From: Absidia repens
Lineage: Eukaryota > Mucoromycota > Mucoromycetes > Mucorales > Cunninghamellaceae
Length of the DNA stretch: 64,000 nucleotides
Direction of reading: 5' to 3'
Assembly (NCBI GenBank): GCA_002105175.1
Contig: MCGE01000047.1
Span: 1-64,000, forward strand
Position numbers and translations under genes: made by a program
Shown: positions 23,790-35,836 of the stretch, piece after piece
How positions within the stretch are numbered: the first letter of the stretch is position 1
Layout of the letters: each line of letters begins with the position of its first letter
The notes under the pieces: model-generated
What the model was told of the DNA's origin: nothing
What the model saw: the letters and a program-made list of their open reading frames with translations, nothing else
The model's database searches: none

Positions 23790-24295
23790 GTGTGACGGTT
23801 GACCTCAACCTTGAGAATTGTTTGGGATGAAACAAATGGTGAAGATCAGTACCCGACGTTCATAACCCGACGTTCAGTACCAGATGTTTCGCATAAAATA
23901 AATTTTAGTATAAATACCTTAGCAAAACATTGAAAAAAAAAAAGAAAAATTATCTTTGAACTATATATTTTTAATCACTTTTTTACTATCTTTACTTTTT
24001 AATAAATTCATTACAAAGGTTTTTTTTAAACCTCCCAGCTTGTTGGCTTCCTCTTATTCCACACTTTGGAATATTTTTATTATATATTTTTGACAGCTGA
24101 GTCTGAATCTCGCTTCACTTTATTTTTTTTTGGCTTGATCTAAGTCACTCCTTATCTTATTGACCTTATTATTTTCATCTTTGAAAATAATACATCCTCA
24201 CCTGGACTTTCAAGTCTAATCCTATATTATCCTTAAGCCTTTGAAGCTACAATCGGTTGAACTTAATCCTAAAAAGTTCTGATGCTCACTCTGTA
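23790..24295 (+). other. Possible degenerate LTR-like segment
   Basis: The block contains a tandem CCCGACGTTCA pair (about 23856-23878), a TATAAATACC box near 23910, an AATAAATTCATTAC signal near 24000 and ends AAAGTTCTGATGCTCACT, similar to a segment at 23655-23680. This order of TATA box and poly(A) signal between related ends could be an LTR, but no coding remnant or clear terminal TG...CA was confirmed. Weak. Confidence 0.2.
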
Positions 24296-24481
24296 AAAAA
24301 TAAAAACCTACAAAAGCAATTTCCAGTTACGACCTAGCAACCAAATTAGCCGTAACAACTTATACAACTCAAAAATACCCGTAGCAACATAAAAAACATA
24401 ACCCCCAGGTACGAGCCAATAGCAAAAATAACCGTTACAAGCCACAACAACCAAAAAAATGGTTTTGGAAGTAAAAGAAAT

Positions 24482-24555
24482 CGCCCCCGGGTGGGCTTGA
24501 ACCACCAACCTCCTGATTAACAGTCAGACGCGCTAGCCAATTGCGCCACGAAGGC
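24482..24555 (-). tRNA. tRNA-Asn (GTT)
   Basis: Read on the minus strand, the 74-base sequence folds as a full cloverleaf. The acceptor stem is GCCTTCG with CGGGGGC, the D arm is GCGC/GCGC, the anticodon stem TCTGA/TCAGG-type holds the loop CTGTTAA with anticodon GTT, and the T arm is GGTGG-TTCAAGC-CCACC. There is no intron. T-rich DNA that could end RNA polymerase III transcription follows within about 15 bases. It is the only tRNA gene I find in the window. Confidence 0.95.
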
Positions 24556-25235
24556 TTCGATGAAAATTTTTTTGAGGAGTTTTATATAAAGAAATGTTGT
24601 CGGGATCTGAAATGAGCTTCTAAATCGCCCATCTTTAAGTTTAGGCATGCAGTCTTTATATATGAAACCCTTTGTTTTTAAAGAAAAATTAGCCGATTGT
24701 TGATCCCAAGAGGTTACCCACAAGTTTTTAAAATGGTAAGGACAACATTAGATGGTTTTCCGTTGTTTTTTCACATACATGCATGTTGTTTTCCTGAACT
24801 CACGCTTGTTGTATATCACAACACACATGTCTCCATCTATCCATCTACTTATCCATTCATCCATTCACATATAAATTCATCTACGAATATGTTTTCGCGT
24901 ATACTTGATTCATGCATATATGATAAATCATTCCACAAATTATAATTCAGACCACGCATCTACCATACACCATATAAGGAATAAATTTTAAACCAACGTC
25001 GAAAAATACACTAGGCTATCGTTTTCTATAATCAGATCCAACATCTACAGATGTTGACATTTCACATATAGATATGACATATTTTCTTAACAATGTTAGC
25101 TATTTTTTTTTTTAGAAAAAAAAAAAAAAGGACTGAAATTACATTTACTACCGCCCACTTGTTTGGGAGGGGGCCGGCGGCATTTTGGAGGCGTCGATAT
25201 GAAATTGAATTTCCCGAATCCGTTTTTTTTTTTTT

Positions 25236-25430
25236 TGCGAACTGCGTTTCATTCCATTCATTTTTCTCCCTCTCGCTCTCTTTCTCTTTTTCCTCCCAAA
25301 TCAACTACATTCCCACATTTCCCTCTCCCTCTCTCTTTTTACCCATTTCCGTCAATGTACTTTATTGGTAGATTTTTAATTTTGTATATATTTTTTTTTT
25401 TTTTTTTTTTTTAGTAAAGGTACTAACGCT
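25236..25430 (+). repeat. Duplicated C/T tract plus intron-like segment
   Basis: Shares a long stretch with 58385-58585 on the other strand: GAACTGCGTTTCATTCCA, a C/T-rich tract, AAATCAACTACATTCCCAC, then CTTTATTGGTAGATTTTTAA, a T run ending TTTAG and TAAAGG. The GTAG...TTTAG part looks like a short intron after a transcription-start-like C/T tract. It resembles the 5' end of a gene without its coding part. It sits just upstream of repeat copy F, as its partner does for copy M. Confidence 0.65.
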
Positions 25431-25539
25431 AATTTTAGGCTGATTTTTGTCAATTCAAAGTCTACGCAGTTAAGACGGCCGATATTTGGGCAACCTCAAT
25501 AATGTGGAGGCATTTTTTTTGAAGGGGCCAAAAATTGTA

Positions 25540-26660
25540 TATGAAAATATTAAAATTCCGTCTAAGTGGGGACTTTTTTTTTTTTTATTTTACTCCCAAT
25601 TTTTTTGTGCTCTGTCGCTCTTTCTTTTTTTCCTTTTTTCTTCCTCCATTTTTTCTTCACCATTCAACTTCTATTTTATTATATTGGACTTAGATTAGTG
25701 TCAGGACTAGTTTAGAAGGGTTTCAGCTAACGGACTATATGCATGGGGAAACCTTTTTATTTTGGATACAGGATTTAGGACCACCATTAGCTGACTTCAT
25801 TAGTTTAGTATTAGTTCATAGTTTGTGTCTTTGGTTAAATAAAATATGTCTCTTTTTACATGCTTCAATGAAAGATGTCCCATGATTCTCCCTCATGTAT
25901 TGTGCAATAGATCGGTTTTATCATTGCTCCTTAGATATATTGTTAAAGAACGCTGAGCACTACGATGGATTAATGGTGCTTCACATCTAATCCTTTTCCT
26001 TTTTTCACACACCCTATACTCCAATAAATGATATCCTTCTGTCTACTACCTGTACAGTGTATTAGTTCCCTTTTTATTATTATTTCTTTAGTTTAAGGTT
26101 GACCATTTTCTGATCTCACAATAGTATCCCTCAATTTTCCTCCAATAAGCCTTTCCATCAAGTCGTTTGATACAAAGAACTCCCTCATCTTTAATTTTAA
26201 TATCTATCAATATTTATCAATATACTTCAATAAATGTTTTCCGTCTTACTACCCATTTTCTGACACATCGTATAGTAAAAAACGTCGCTATTACAGCTGT
26301 TTTGTCAGTATCCTACTTAGCACTTGTTTTCTGGTTTAGCCACTAGGTTCACTTCTTCCTGTTAAAAGTATGAGAACTGGCTTACAAAATTGAACTGTTT
26401 ACTATCAAAGGTGGTCATAGTCGTGCTCGACCAGCCATGCAAATTAAACTAGGATGTAATGGCCATGAAGTTGTCGCTATACTGTTGAGAATTTTATACT
26501 GTCATTTACCATAGTTACGGCTACCACAGACCTTGTAACGGATTTTGACAGTTCTAGGTCACATACCCCTATCCTCACTCTAGTGTTTATATTATCCACT
26601 TGGACTGTACACCCAGAGTAATGTTCGCTGGACTGAAGGTACTGTATATCTCTAACTCGC
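25540..26660 (+). repeat. Dispersed hairpin repeat, copy F
   Basis: Core at 25690-25765 with stem AAGGGTTTC/GAAACCTTT (one wobble). The E-box position has decayed to AAGTGG. Downstream are AAATAAAATATGTC at about 25837, CTTCAATGAAAGATGTCCC and further modules with CAATAAATG near 26023 and 26229. The tail is followed to about 26660 by weak similarity. Confidence 0.75.
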
Positions 26661-27399
26661 TATTTATCTATTTGGTTTTTTTTTATCGCAGGGGACCTAG
26701 TTTTATGATGCAAACTGGCGGGGGGGACGGCTGCTGTCTAAGTTCATCGCAAATCGTACTTTAACCCCCCCCTCGGACATCCAATATATCAATTTTTGGA
26801 ATTGACTATAAAAAATTGCAGCAATAAAACAACAAATGTTTATTTTACTTTCTTGATGAACTACTTCATATCTCTATCTTTTTTTTTTTTTTTCCTTTTT
26901 TTTTGTGTGGTGATGGTGTTTGGAGGTATCTCTAATTGGTTTATATCCATCCTTGGAAATACCTCCAAATCAACTACCGCCCCTTGTTTGAGTGTATGTG
27001 CCGGGCTAAAAAAAACCATCCACCGACTCATCAAGAGTCTATGGTTTCGGCAATTATTTAAAGAAATTCAAATTCCAAATCATGTTGTTTTAGTTTAGTA
27101 TAGGTATACCTTGCTTAGTCTTTTGAATGTCCATTGTTTTTTGTTCTTTTTGAATAAAAATTATCTCTGTCTTGTGCAGGGAAGAAAATACACCAGGTGT
27201 TATATATACTTTCGTGCGGAGGGGCGGAATGGTGCAATTCAGCAAAATCGTAAAAAAAACCTCAATAGTTGCCATTTTTCAAAAATATATTCAATTCCAC
27301 ACGTGCAAAAAAAAAAAAAAAATTGATCTCCCGGACCCAGAGGCGCGTAAGTAGTAATAGATACAGCAAACTAGAAAGCAATGCAAAATATTCTAGATT

Positions 27400-28115
27400 C
27401 ATTTATATGACTAAACGAGCAAAATATAACAGGTGGCACAATAAAGGGAAAGTAGTCATAATGAATAAATCAGACACCCATAAGACGGCTCCAATAGCGA
27501 TATTGATTTCTCACTATACGATGAGTCAGAGGATGTTTAATAGAGAGACAAATTTTATTGATGCATTTTAATATATACTAAGTCTAACGGAAGGAGTTCA
27601 TTGTAAAAATCGATTTTATGCTAGAATCTGTTGGAGGGAGCATGAGATACGCCGATAATGTAAGATTAGTATATGGTCAATAAGAATTCAAAGGAACAAT
27701 AGAAAAATGGGTGCATATATATTGTACAAGGCATGAGAAAGACAAAAGGCAGTGTGCAAAGCATGAGAGAGATTAATGAGACATATTTAATTAAAGAGTG
27801 CAAAACGAGATATATTTTATTCAAGATATCGATACAAACTAGGGAAAAGCTAACACTAATCTAACCGAATGAGGCTTCAAAAAACCAACTAATGGTTGTT
27901 TTAAATCTTGAATCCAAAATGAAAGGGGTTTCCCATGCATCTTGTAATCCCTGATCTTAAAACGCTTCTAAGCTAGTCCTGACACTAATCAAAGTCCATC
28001 ATAACCTCGGAGAAGTTAAATGGTGACGAAAAAAAAAGAGGGAAAAAAAGAAAGAGAAGGCGGGGGAAAAAATAAATTGCGAGTAAACAAAAATTCACGT
28101 GGGCGGAATGTGAAA
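27400..28115 (-). repeat. Dispersed hairpin repeat, copy G
   Basis: Minus-strand copy with intact CACGTG at 28096-28101 inside CACGTGGGCGGAAT, the core at 27910-27980 (stem interrupted by one C), and modules with TTTTATT near 27552 and 27836. Confidence 0.8.
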
Positions 28116-29323
28116 TGTTTTCTGTAGCCTTTCACTGAACTGCAACCTTTAATGAAAAAAAAAGAACCAACACAAAAGAACTTCTAAAAGACCACTGTCT
28201 TTCAAGATATAGAATGGTTATACACATAGGAATTACGATACTACTAATAATGATGATGCAGTTTCGCTTTCCCGTTGATATCATTATTGTAGAACCCCTC
28301 CCATTTCCTTTAGAAAACTTCTCCATTCTTCTCTTTACAAGTCCTTTTTGTCCAAGTTTTCTATGGCGTTGTTTGCTGATGTATTTCTGCAGTACCACGA
28401 ATTATCTTTTTTTTTTGTTGTTGTTCGATTTATATCGTCGTTCTCAATTTTATTTCTCGTCCCTCCCAAAGTCATATCACTTCTGTGCCTTCCTCGCCCT
28501 CAATAGTTTTCCCCTATCTTAATTTTATCTATACTCTGTCTCAAGTTATCATATGTTAGTTGCAATCTAATGTTAATAAAATGTAGAAATTGCTATCACC
28601 AAGCGGAACATGAAACATTGTATGACAGTAGCAGGATCTCCCGTATTTTCTTTGCTTCGGCGTATGCATGATTATCGTTAATGGAAACAGCGGAGATCAT
28701 TGTGTTCCCTCGACATAAAATAGTTTAATCATCATCGCTGTGGCGACTTTCTCTTGTGTATTTGTTAACGGTGTGGTTTTTATAATATGGTACATTCTAA
28801 GATACATGAATCTCAGCTAGTTAGATTATATATCACAAATTATAGTTATCTTTCTCAATAAAAATCTTTTGGTCGTGTTACGCACTATGGTTGTCATATA
28901 TAGTTGGCAAAGGGATGATGATATTGATGTTTACTTATTTTGTCATAGCAATATCTACGTTTGATTACTGATGATGATATGCAATTGGCGGAAATGATAA
29001 CGGTAATGGCGAGATCGAAAAAAAGATATTAAAGATCTCAAAAAAGAAGAACATTGACGTGGGATGAGGATTCTGTCAAAAAAAACGGTACAATGATTTT
29101 GAAGTTTCATTGGACGGAATGTCAGTTTGAGATCTTGCGGCACATGAAAATAAATCAAAGTGATCTAATTGGCGGGATTTTTATTATGCCAATGGATCTC
29201 ATCTTTTTTTTTTTTCTGTATCGCCTATTTAAAAAGGTTGCATTTTTTTTTCAAAAAAATCATTTTTCTTTATACTCTCCCACTCGTTTTTTATTTTTTT
29301 TTATTGAACACTCTTTTATAAAC

Positions 29324-31811
29324 ATGGTTATTGCTTCTAATCTTGGTTTCCCTGTCGTTGGTTCTCGTCGTGAACTCAAGAAACTCGTTGAATCCTTCTG
29401 GTCTGGCAAGATCACTGAACAAGACTTACATGAAGGCTACTCCAAGATTCAACAAGCTCACTGGGTTTTGCAACAGGAAAAGGGTCTGCAACACATCCCT
29501 TCTGGTGAATTTACTTTATACGATCGTGTTTTGGATACTGCTCAACAATTCGGTGCCATCCCCAAACGGTATCAAGATATTGCCAATCCTCTTGAACAAT
29601 TTTTCGCCATGGGGCGTGGTTTACAACGTCCTGCTACTGAAACTACTGCCAAGGTGGATGTCCCCTCTATGGAAATGAAGAAATGGTTTGACACCAACTA
29701 CCATTTTATAGTGCCTGAATTTGAACAAGACCAATCTTTCAAATTGGAACAAGCTCCTCGTGTAGTGGAACAATTCAAGGCCGCCAAGGCTCTCAACATT
29801 CATACTCGTCCTGTCCTTGTTGGTCCTGTGTCCTTTTTGTTCCTTGGTAAGGCGGCTAAGGGTGTAGAAGAATTTGATACTTTGTCTCTGTTACCCAAGG
29901 TGTTGCCTTTGTATGTGGAAGTATTGAAGCAATTGAAGGAAGCTGGTGCTGATTGGGTGCAAATTGATGAACCTATCTTGATTTTGGATTTGGATGCTGG
30001 TGTCAAACTTGCTTTGGAAAAGGCCTACAAGACCATTCAATCTCAATTGGCTGGTGCTCTCAAGGTATTGGTGGCTGCTTACTTTGGTCGTGTTGAAAGC
30101 AATGTCTACGCTGTCAAGGACTTTGTTGATGCTCTTCACTTGGATCTTGTGCGTGCCCCTGAAGAATTGGATACTGTTTTGCCTTTGTTGAACAAGGATC
30201 AAGTCTTGTCTTTGGGCGTTGTCGATGGTCGTAATATTTGGATCAACAACTTGGAAAACTCTATTGCTTTGGTTCAAAAGGCTGTGGATGCTCTTGGTCA
30301 AGACCGTGTCATTGTGGCTCCTTCTTGTTCTCTGGCTCACTCTCCTTTCTCTACCTCTTTTGAAGTCAAGATCAAGGAAAAGAATCCTGAATTGTTTAGC
30401 TGGTTATCTTTCTCTGTGGAAAAGTGTGCTGAAATTGTGACCATCGCCAAGGCTGTCAATGGGGAAGATGTCAAGACTGAATTGAAATCCAATGCTGCTG
30501 CTGTTGAAACCCGTCGTACCTCTCCTCAAACCACAAATCCTGCTGTCCGTGACCGTGTGGCTAAGATTCCTACCGAAGCCTGGAAGCGTCCTTCGCCTTT
30601 TGCTACCCGTCGTGAAGCTCAAGTCAAGAAACTCAAGTTGCCTCTCTTCCCTACTACTACCATTGGCTCTTTCCCCCAAACCAAGGATATCCGTGTGGCT
30701 CGTCAACAATACAACAAGGGTACTTTGTCGCAATCTGATTACGACACTTTCATTAAGGCGCAAATGAAGAACATGGTGGAAATTCAAGAAAAATTGGATT
30801 TGGATGTACTTGTCCATGGTGAACCTGAACGTAATGATATGGTGGAACACTTTGGTCACTTGTTGCATGGTTATGATTTCACTGAAAATGGCTGGGTGGT
30901 GTCTTATGGATCTCGTTGTGTCAAGCCTCCTGTTATCTTTGGTGATGTTTCCCGCCGCTGCCCCATGACTATCGATGAAACTGTTTACGCTCAATCTTTG
31001 ACCAAGCGTCCTATGAAGGGTATGTTGACTGGTCCCGTTACTATGATGAAGTGGTCCTTTGTCCGTGATGATATTCCTGCTAACGAACTCTGTGCTCAAG
31101 TTGGTTTGGCTCTCCGCGATGAAGTGGTGGATTTGGAAGCTGCTGGTATTCCCTGTATTCAAGTTGATGAACCCGCTATCCGTGAAGGTCTGCCAATTCG
31201 CCGTGCCGATTGGAACTCTTACCTTGAATGGTCTGTTGGCTGTTTCCGCTTGTCTACTTCTGGTGTCCGTGATGAAACTCAAATCCATACTCATATGTGC
31301 TACTCTGACTTTAATGAAATCTTTGATGCCATTGCTGCTTTGGATGGTAAAAAAAAAAAAAAAAAAAAAAAAAGAGGAATTGCGGATACATACTACTATA
31401 TACGTGATATTGATTTTTTTTTTCCCCTCTGTTATTAGCTGATGTCATTACCATTGAAAACTCCAAGTCTGATGAAAAGCTACTCAAGATCTTCGAATCC
31501 AAGCAATACACCAACGAAATTGGTCCCGGTCTTTATGATAGTAAGATCCCCCCCCAAAAAAAGTCAGTACATGAATTAATCTGCTCACTTACACAATGTT
31601 TTTTTTCTCTCGTTTAGTCCACTCTCCACGAGTGCCTTCGGTGGATGAAATGAAACAACGATTTGCTGATATGCTCAAGTACATTCCTGCTCACTTATTG
31701 TGGGCTAATCCTGATTGTGGTTTGAAATCTCGTCAATGGCCCGAAACGGAAGCTGCTTTAGTCAATATGGTTGCCGTTGCCAAGTACTTCCGTGCTCAAC
31801 ACAAGGCTTAG
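29324..31811 (+). CDS. MET6: Cobalamin-independent methionine synthase (Met6/MetE)
   Basis: Three exons (29324-31346, 31439-31540, 31618-31811) give 772 residues, the family's normal length. The enzyme transfers the methyl group of 5-methyltetrahydropteroyl-triglutamate to homocysteine in the cytosol. The N-terminal half (from [16 protein letters not shown]) is the folate-side barrel. The catalytic C-terminal barrel starts near [16 protein letters not shown] and contains the [22 protein letters not shown] and THMCYSDF motifs. The Zn ligands are expected at the His and Cys of THMCYSDF, the conserved Glu and the Cys of NPDCGLKSR. Codon use in the large exon is strongly C- and T-ending and uniform, as expected of a highly expressed gene. 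The first intron begins GTAAAAAA with a long A run. The ATG at 29324 is chosen because upstream in-frame sequence is T-rich leader. Poly(A) signal at 31964. Confidence 0.97.
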
Positions 31812-32303
31812 GATTAGTTTCTCAACATCTTACTCCATTATTATTAGTTTGTATATTTTATTATTCCCTCTTCTACAATTCAACTTTAGAAGATCAATCC
31901 ACATTTTATTCAATTTGTAAAAATCACACTTATATAGCATTCAACATACCATTATTTTCTTATAATAAAGTCAGTTTTATTTTGATTCAATTTTCAAGTT
32001 AGTTAGCGAATATGGAGTCACAGTTTATTCACTCAATTATTATTCTATGTGTGTCTATATATACCTTTGCATTTTTAATGAAGATGTATTGTCTTGCACT
32101 TTGTCTTTGGTCTTCATGTTAAAAATTTATGTGCTGTAATTTTATTGGTGTGTCGATATCGTTGGGTCGCATTTTAAAATTTTCATTTTGGCGCTTGTCG
32201 CTTGTAGTCTTTGCCTTTCCTTTTTTTTATTCTTTTTTTTTTTTTTTTTTTTTTTTAAATTCTTTTATCATTCTTATCATATACACAACAAACTGTAATC
32301 GAC
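31812..32303. other. MET6-STT3 intergenic spacer
   Basis: MET6 3' UTR with AATAAA at 31964-31969, then AT-rich DNA and a T run near 32234-32256 just before the STT3 start. No other feature is seen. Confidence 0.65.
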
Positions 32304-34746
32304 ATGGCTGGACTGGAAGTCAGTAGCCAAAAGACTTTATTGAAAGCAACCATCCTTGGTTTAATAGCAGCTGCAGCGTTCTCCTCACGTCTCTTCAGTA
32401 TCGTCCGATACGAGTCTGTCATTCACGAATTTGACCCATGGTAAACCATCCATCATTCCTCCGTCATCCGCTTAATTTACTCTATATACTCACGACTATA
32501 CATTTATATTTATTTTTTCTATTTAGGTTCAATTATCGTGCGACAAAGATGCTAGTGAAGGACGGTGTATACGAGTTTTGGAATTGGTTTGACGATCGCT
32601 CCTGGTATCCCCTTGGACGCGTAGTGGGTGGCACTGTCTATCCTGGGTTGATGGTGACAGCGGCAGCAATTCACAACCTACTACATTATTTGCATTTTCC
32701 TGTCGACATTCGCAACGTGTGCGTCCTCCTCGCTCCCATTTTCTCTGGCGCCACCGCATTTGCCACGTATTTATTGACCAAGGAACTCAAAGACAGCTCA
32801 GCAGGACTACTAGCAGCAGCATTTATGGGGATTGCACCTGGCTACATATCTCGATCTGTCGCTGGATCATACGACAATGAAGCTATCGCCATCTTTTTGC
32901 TCATGTTTACCTTTTACCTTTGGATCAAGGCGTTGAAATTGGGGTCGGCTATGTATGCTGCAATTGCTGGATTCTTTTACTTTTATATGGTCGCCGCGTG
33001 GGGTGGTTATGTATTTATCATCAACATCATCCCTCTTCATGTATTTGTCTTGATGCTCATGGGACGCTTCTCAAGCCGCGTCTACGTCGCCTATTCCACG
33101 TTTTATATCTTGGGTACTTTGATGTCAATGCAAGTCCCTTTTGTCGGCTTTCAACCTACTCGCACTTCTGAACATATGGCTGCTTTAGGTAATAGACATC
33201 GAATAGTCGTTTCCGTATAATATTAACAATATGTATTATCTTCTCAATAGGTGTATTCGGATTGTGTCAGATTCTCGGATTTGTTGAATTACTTCGAAGT
33301 CATTTGCAAGCAAAGCAATTCCAAATTTTATTGAAGACGATTGTGGTTGGAACTTTTGCATTGGGCTTCTCTGCACTGGTGCTATTGACCTTTGGTGGAT
33401 ATATTGCTCCTTGGACTGGCCGATTTTACTCCCTTTGGGATACTGGTTACGCCAAGATCCATATTCCTATTATTGCCTCTGTCTCTGAACATCAACCTAC
33501 TGCTTGGCCTTCGTTTTTCTTTGACTTGGAAATGTTGATTTTCTTGTTCCCTGCTGGTCTTTATATGTGCTTCCAACAACTTCATGATGAACATATTTTT
33601 GTCATTGTATACAGTGTATTTGCATCCTACTTCGCCGGTGTGATGGTCCGCTTGATGCTCACGCTGACACCGGTCGTCTGTGTCTGTGCTGGTATTGCTG
33701 TCTCCACTTTATTGGACACCTATTTGGACTTTTCTTCTTCTTCTACTACGACAACAACCAAATCAAAAACGACAAAACCGGTATCAGAAAGCTCAAACAG
33801 TGCGAAGGAAACCAAGAAAGGAAAGCAACAACAACAGCAGCAACAACACGCCAAATCTTCGTCATTGTCGACTATCAATTCCAAAGGTGGTGCTGTTATC
33901 AGTCGAGACTCACGTGCATTGGTTGTTCTTAGCTTTGTATTCTTCCTGATCGTCTTTGTGTGGCACTGTACCTGGGTCACTTCAAGCGCCTATTCCAGCC
34001 CTTCCATTGTCCTGGCTTCTCGTAATGCAGACGGCTCTCAACACATCATCGACGATTTCCGTGAAGCCTACTACTGGTTGCGCAAGAACACAAAGGAAGA
34101 CGCCAAGATTATGTCATGGTGGGATTACGGCTATCAAATTGCCGGCATGGCGGATCGACCAACTTTAGTAGATAACAACACCTGGAACAACACACACATC
34201 GCTACTGTGGGCCGTGCCATGTCGTCTAATGAAGATGATGCATATGAAATTATGCGACAACACGATGTGGATTATGTCTTGGTCATTTTTGGTGGACTTT
34301 TGGGTTATTCCGGCGACGATATCAACAAGTACCTGTGGATGATTCGAATTGCTGAAGGCGTATGGCCTGACAAGATTAAGGAAGCCAACTACTTTACTCC
34401 TTCTGGCGACTACCGTGTGGATGATCAAGCGTCTCCGGCAATGCGTGACTCTATCATGTACAAGATGAGTTACTACCGCTACAACGAACTCTTTGGTGGC
34501 CAGCCTGCGTCGGATCGTGTGCGAAAGCAAAACTTACCTCTCAAGGGACCAGAACTATCGGTGTTGGAAGAAGCATATACCTCTGAAAACTGGATTGTGC
34601 GTATCTACAAGGTCAAGGATCTGGACTCACTGGGGCGCCACCACAAAGCTGCTAATGATTTTGAAGCTGGCAAGAAAAAGAAAAAACAAACGCTTAGCAA
34701 AAAGAGTCGTGATCGAAGAAGACGTGCCCTTGAAGAACTGGATTAG
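32304..34746 (+). CDS. STT3: Oligosaccharyltransferase catalytic subunit Stt3
   Basis: Three exons (32304-32440, 32527-33188, 33251-34746) give 764 residues. Stt3 moves the lipid-linked glycan to Asn in Asn-X-Ser/Thr sequons in the ER lumen. Hallmarks are the acidic motif HEFDPWFNYR at about residue 41, GSYDNEA, the SVSE motif at about 343-346, WWDYG at about 556 followed by the conserved self-glycosylation region DNNTWNNTH, and the [14 protein letters not shown] segment. Many hydrophobic segments precede the luminal C-terminal domain. A low-complexity insert of Ser, Thr, Lys and Gln (about residues 424-480, including seven Gln in a row) sits before the last membrane segment. The tail is lysine-rich. 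It acts in the same pathway as YOS9 here. AATAAA at 34795. Confidence 0.97.
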
Positions 34747-35836
34747 ACATTAGTTTATAGTTTAGAATCATTTTATTCTTCTTCTGTTGATATCAATAAA
34801 AAATATATTTGTACTTCATCTTACATCTGATTTGATAAACTCTCTGTTTGGATGGACGAAAAGGGGTATTTGGGTGATTATATGGCAGTTGTGTGATATC
34901 TACAGTACAATAAAGGAACGCTAATCGCGACAATTGATCAATGTTACCTCACACATAATTGTCCATTGTTTTTTTTGCACGCATGCATGACATTTTTTAT
35001 ATATGTACACACAAGCACTAACTAATATGCTATATAGGATAAAGCATGAAAAAACCAGAGGATATCCTTTATTGAAGTATACAAAACATATAAGAGGCAT
35101 TAATAAAGTAGATCTATTGTTTAAGAGAGGATAAGGACTTATGGGACACTTTTCAATTGAAGTATGTAAAATGAGAAAATTTTTATTCAGTCATAGACGC
35201 AAACTATGTGCAAGATAATACTAAAGTAAGGGTATGAATGCTCTAAAAGTCAACTAATGGTGGTTCTAAATCCTAGATCTAAAATGAAAAGGCTTCCCCA
35301 TGCATTTTGTAATCCCTGAGCTGAAGACCCTTCTAAACTAGTCCTGACGTAATCTAAGTCCATCATAACCTCATAGAAGTTGAATGGCGAAGAAAAAAAA
35401 GAAGGAAAAAAGAAAATGAAAAGAAAGAGAGACAGCGCGCAATAAAAAAAAATTGGTAATAAATAAAAAATTCACCACGTGGGCGGACGTTTAAGTTTTT
35501 CATAAACAATCTTTGACACCTTTTAGTCCACGCCCAAAAAAAAGCATCATCTTCAAGGGCAAAAAAAATGTAGTACAGGAGAAATCAGTCAAAGGTCATA
35601 CGACCAGATTCGCATTTATTTACACATAAAAAATAAAAATAAAAACAATAAAAAAAAAAGCTAAGAGTCATACAGAGATATATGTAAAGGTAAACTAGAC
35701 TATAAAAAATAATAAAATAATAATGAATAAATGATGATATATGAAGGGGTCTATAGACTACGCTATACTATATAATAATGATAATAATAAGAAAAGACGA
35801 GCCCGTTTTCTCCCCTATCATTCGATTTCCTTCCAT
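34747..35836. other. Convergent spacer between STT3 and LEU1
   Basis: Holds the STT3 poly(A) signal at 34795-34800, repeat copy H on the minus strand, and the LEU1 3' region with TTTATT at 35615-35620 (AATAAA on the minus strand). No gene is seen. Confidence 0.65.
35080..35500 (-). repeat. Dispersed hairpin repeat, copy H
   Basis: Intact CACGTG at 35476-35481. Core at 35278-35345. Here the stem reads CTTC opposite GAAG instead of TTTC opposite GAAA, a paired change, with a two-base bulge. Modules with TTTTATT occur on the 3' side near 35179. Similarity fades below about 35080. Confidence 0.8.

Larger units (their letters stand above)
21151..24481. other. Gene-poor spacer with repeats
   Basis: No protein gene is supported. 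It holds the 3' UTR of the LRR gene, a degenerate stretch at 21480-22080 with TTTTTTTATTGG motifs like minus-strand repeat modules, copies D and E of the repeat, a 22.5-22.8 kb stretch of unknown nature, and 23.5-24.3 kb, where two related segments end in AAGTTCTGGTGCTCACT-like sequence (23663, 24269) around a TATA-containing block. Confidence 0.5.
24556..29323. other. Long gene-poor repeat region
   Basis: No protein gene is supported. It holds a duplicated promoter-and-intron-like segment (25236-25430), repeat copies F (plus) and G (minus), G and C runs near 26720-26770, and A/T-rich low-complexity DNA. The open frames at 26796-27098 and 28132-28522 are low-complexity and match nothing I know. 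The last 250 bases are the likely MET6 promoter and T-rich 5' UTR. Confidence 0.55.

Noticed and set aside
30404..31294. A 296-codon frame antisense to MET6
   Set aside because: It mirrors the strong codon bias of the MET6 exon, has no recognisable domain, and starts inside a conserved coding exon.
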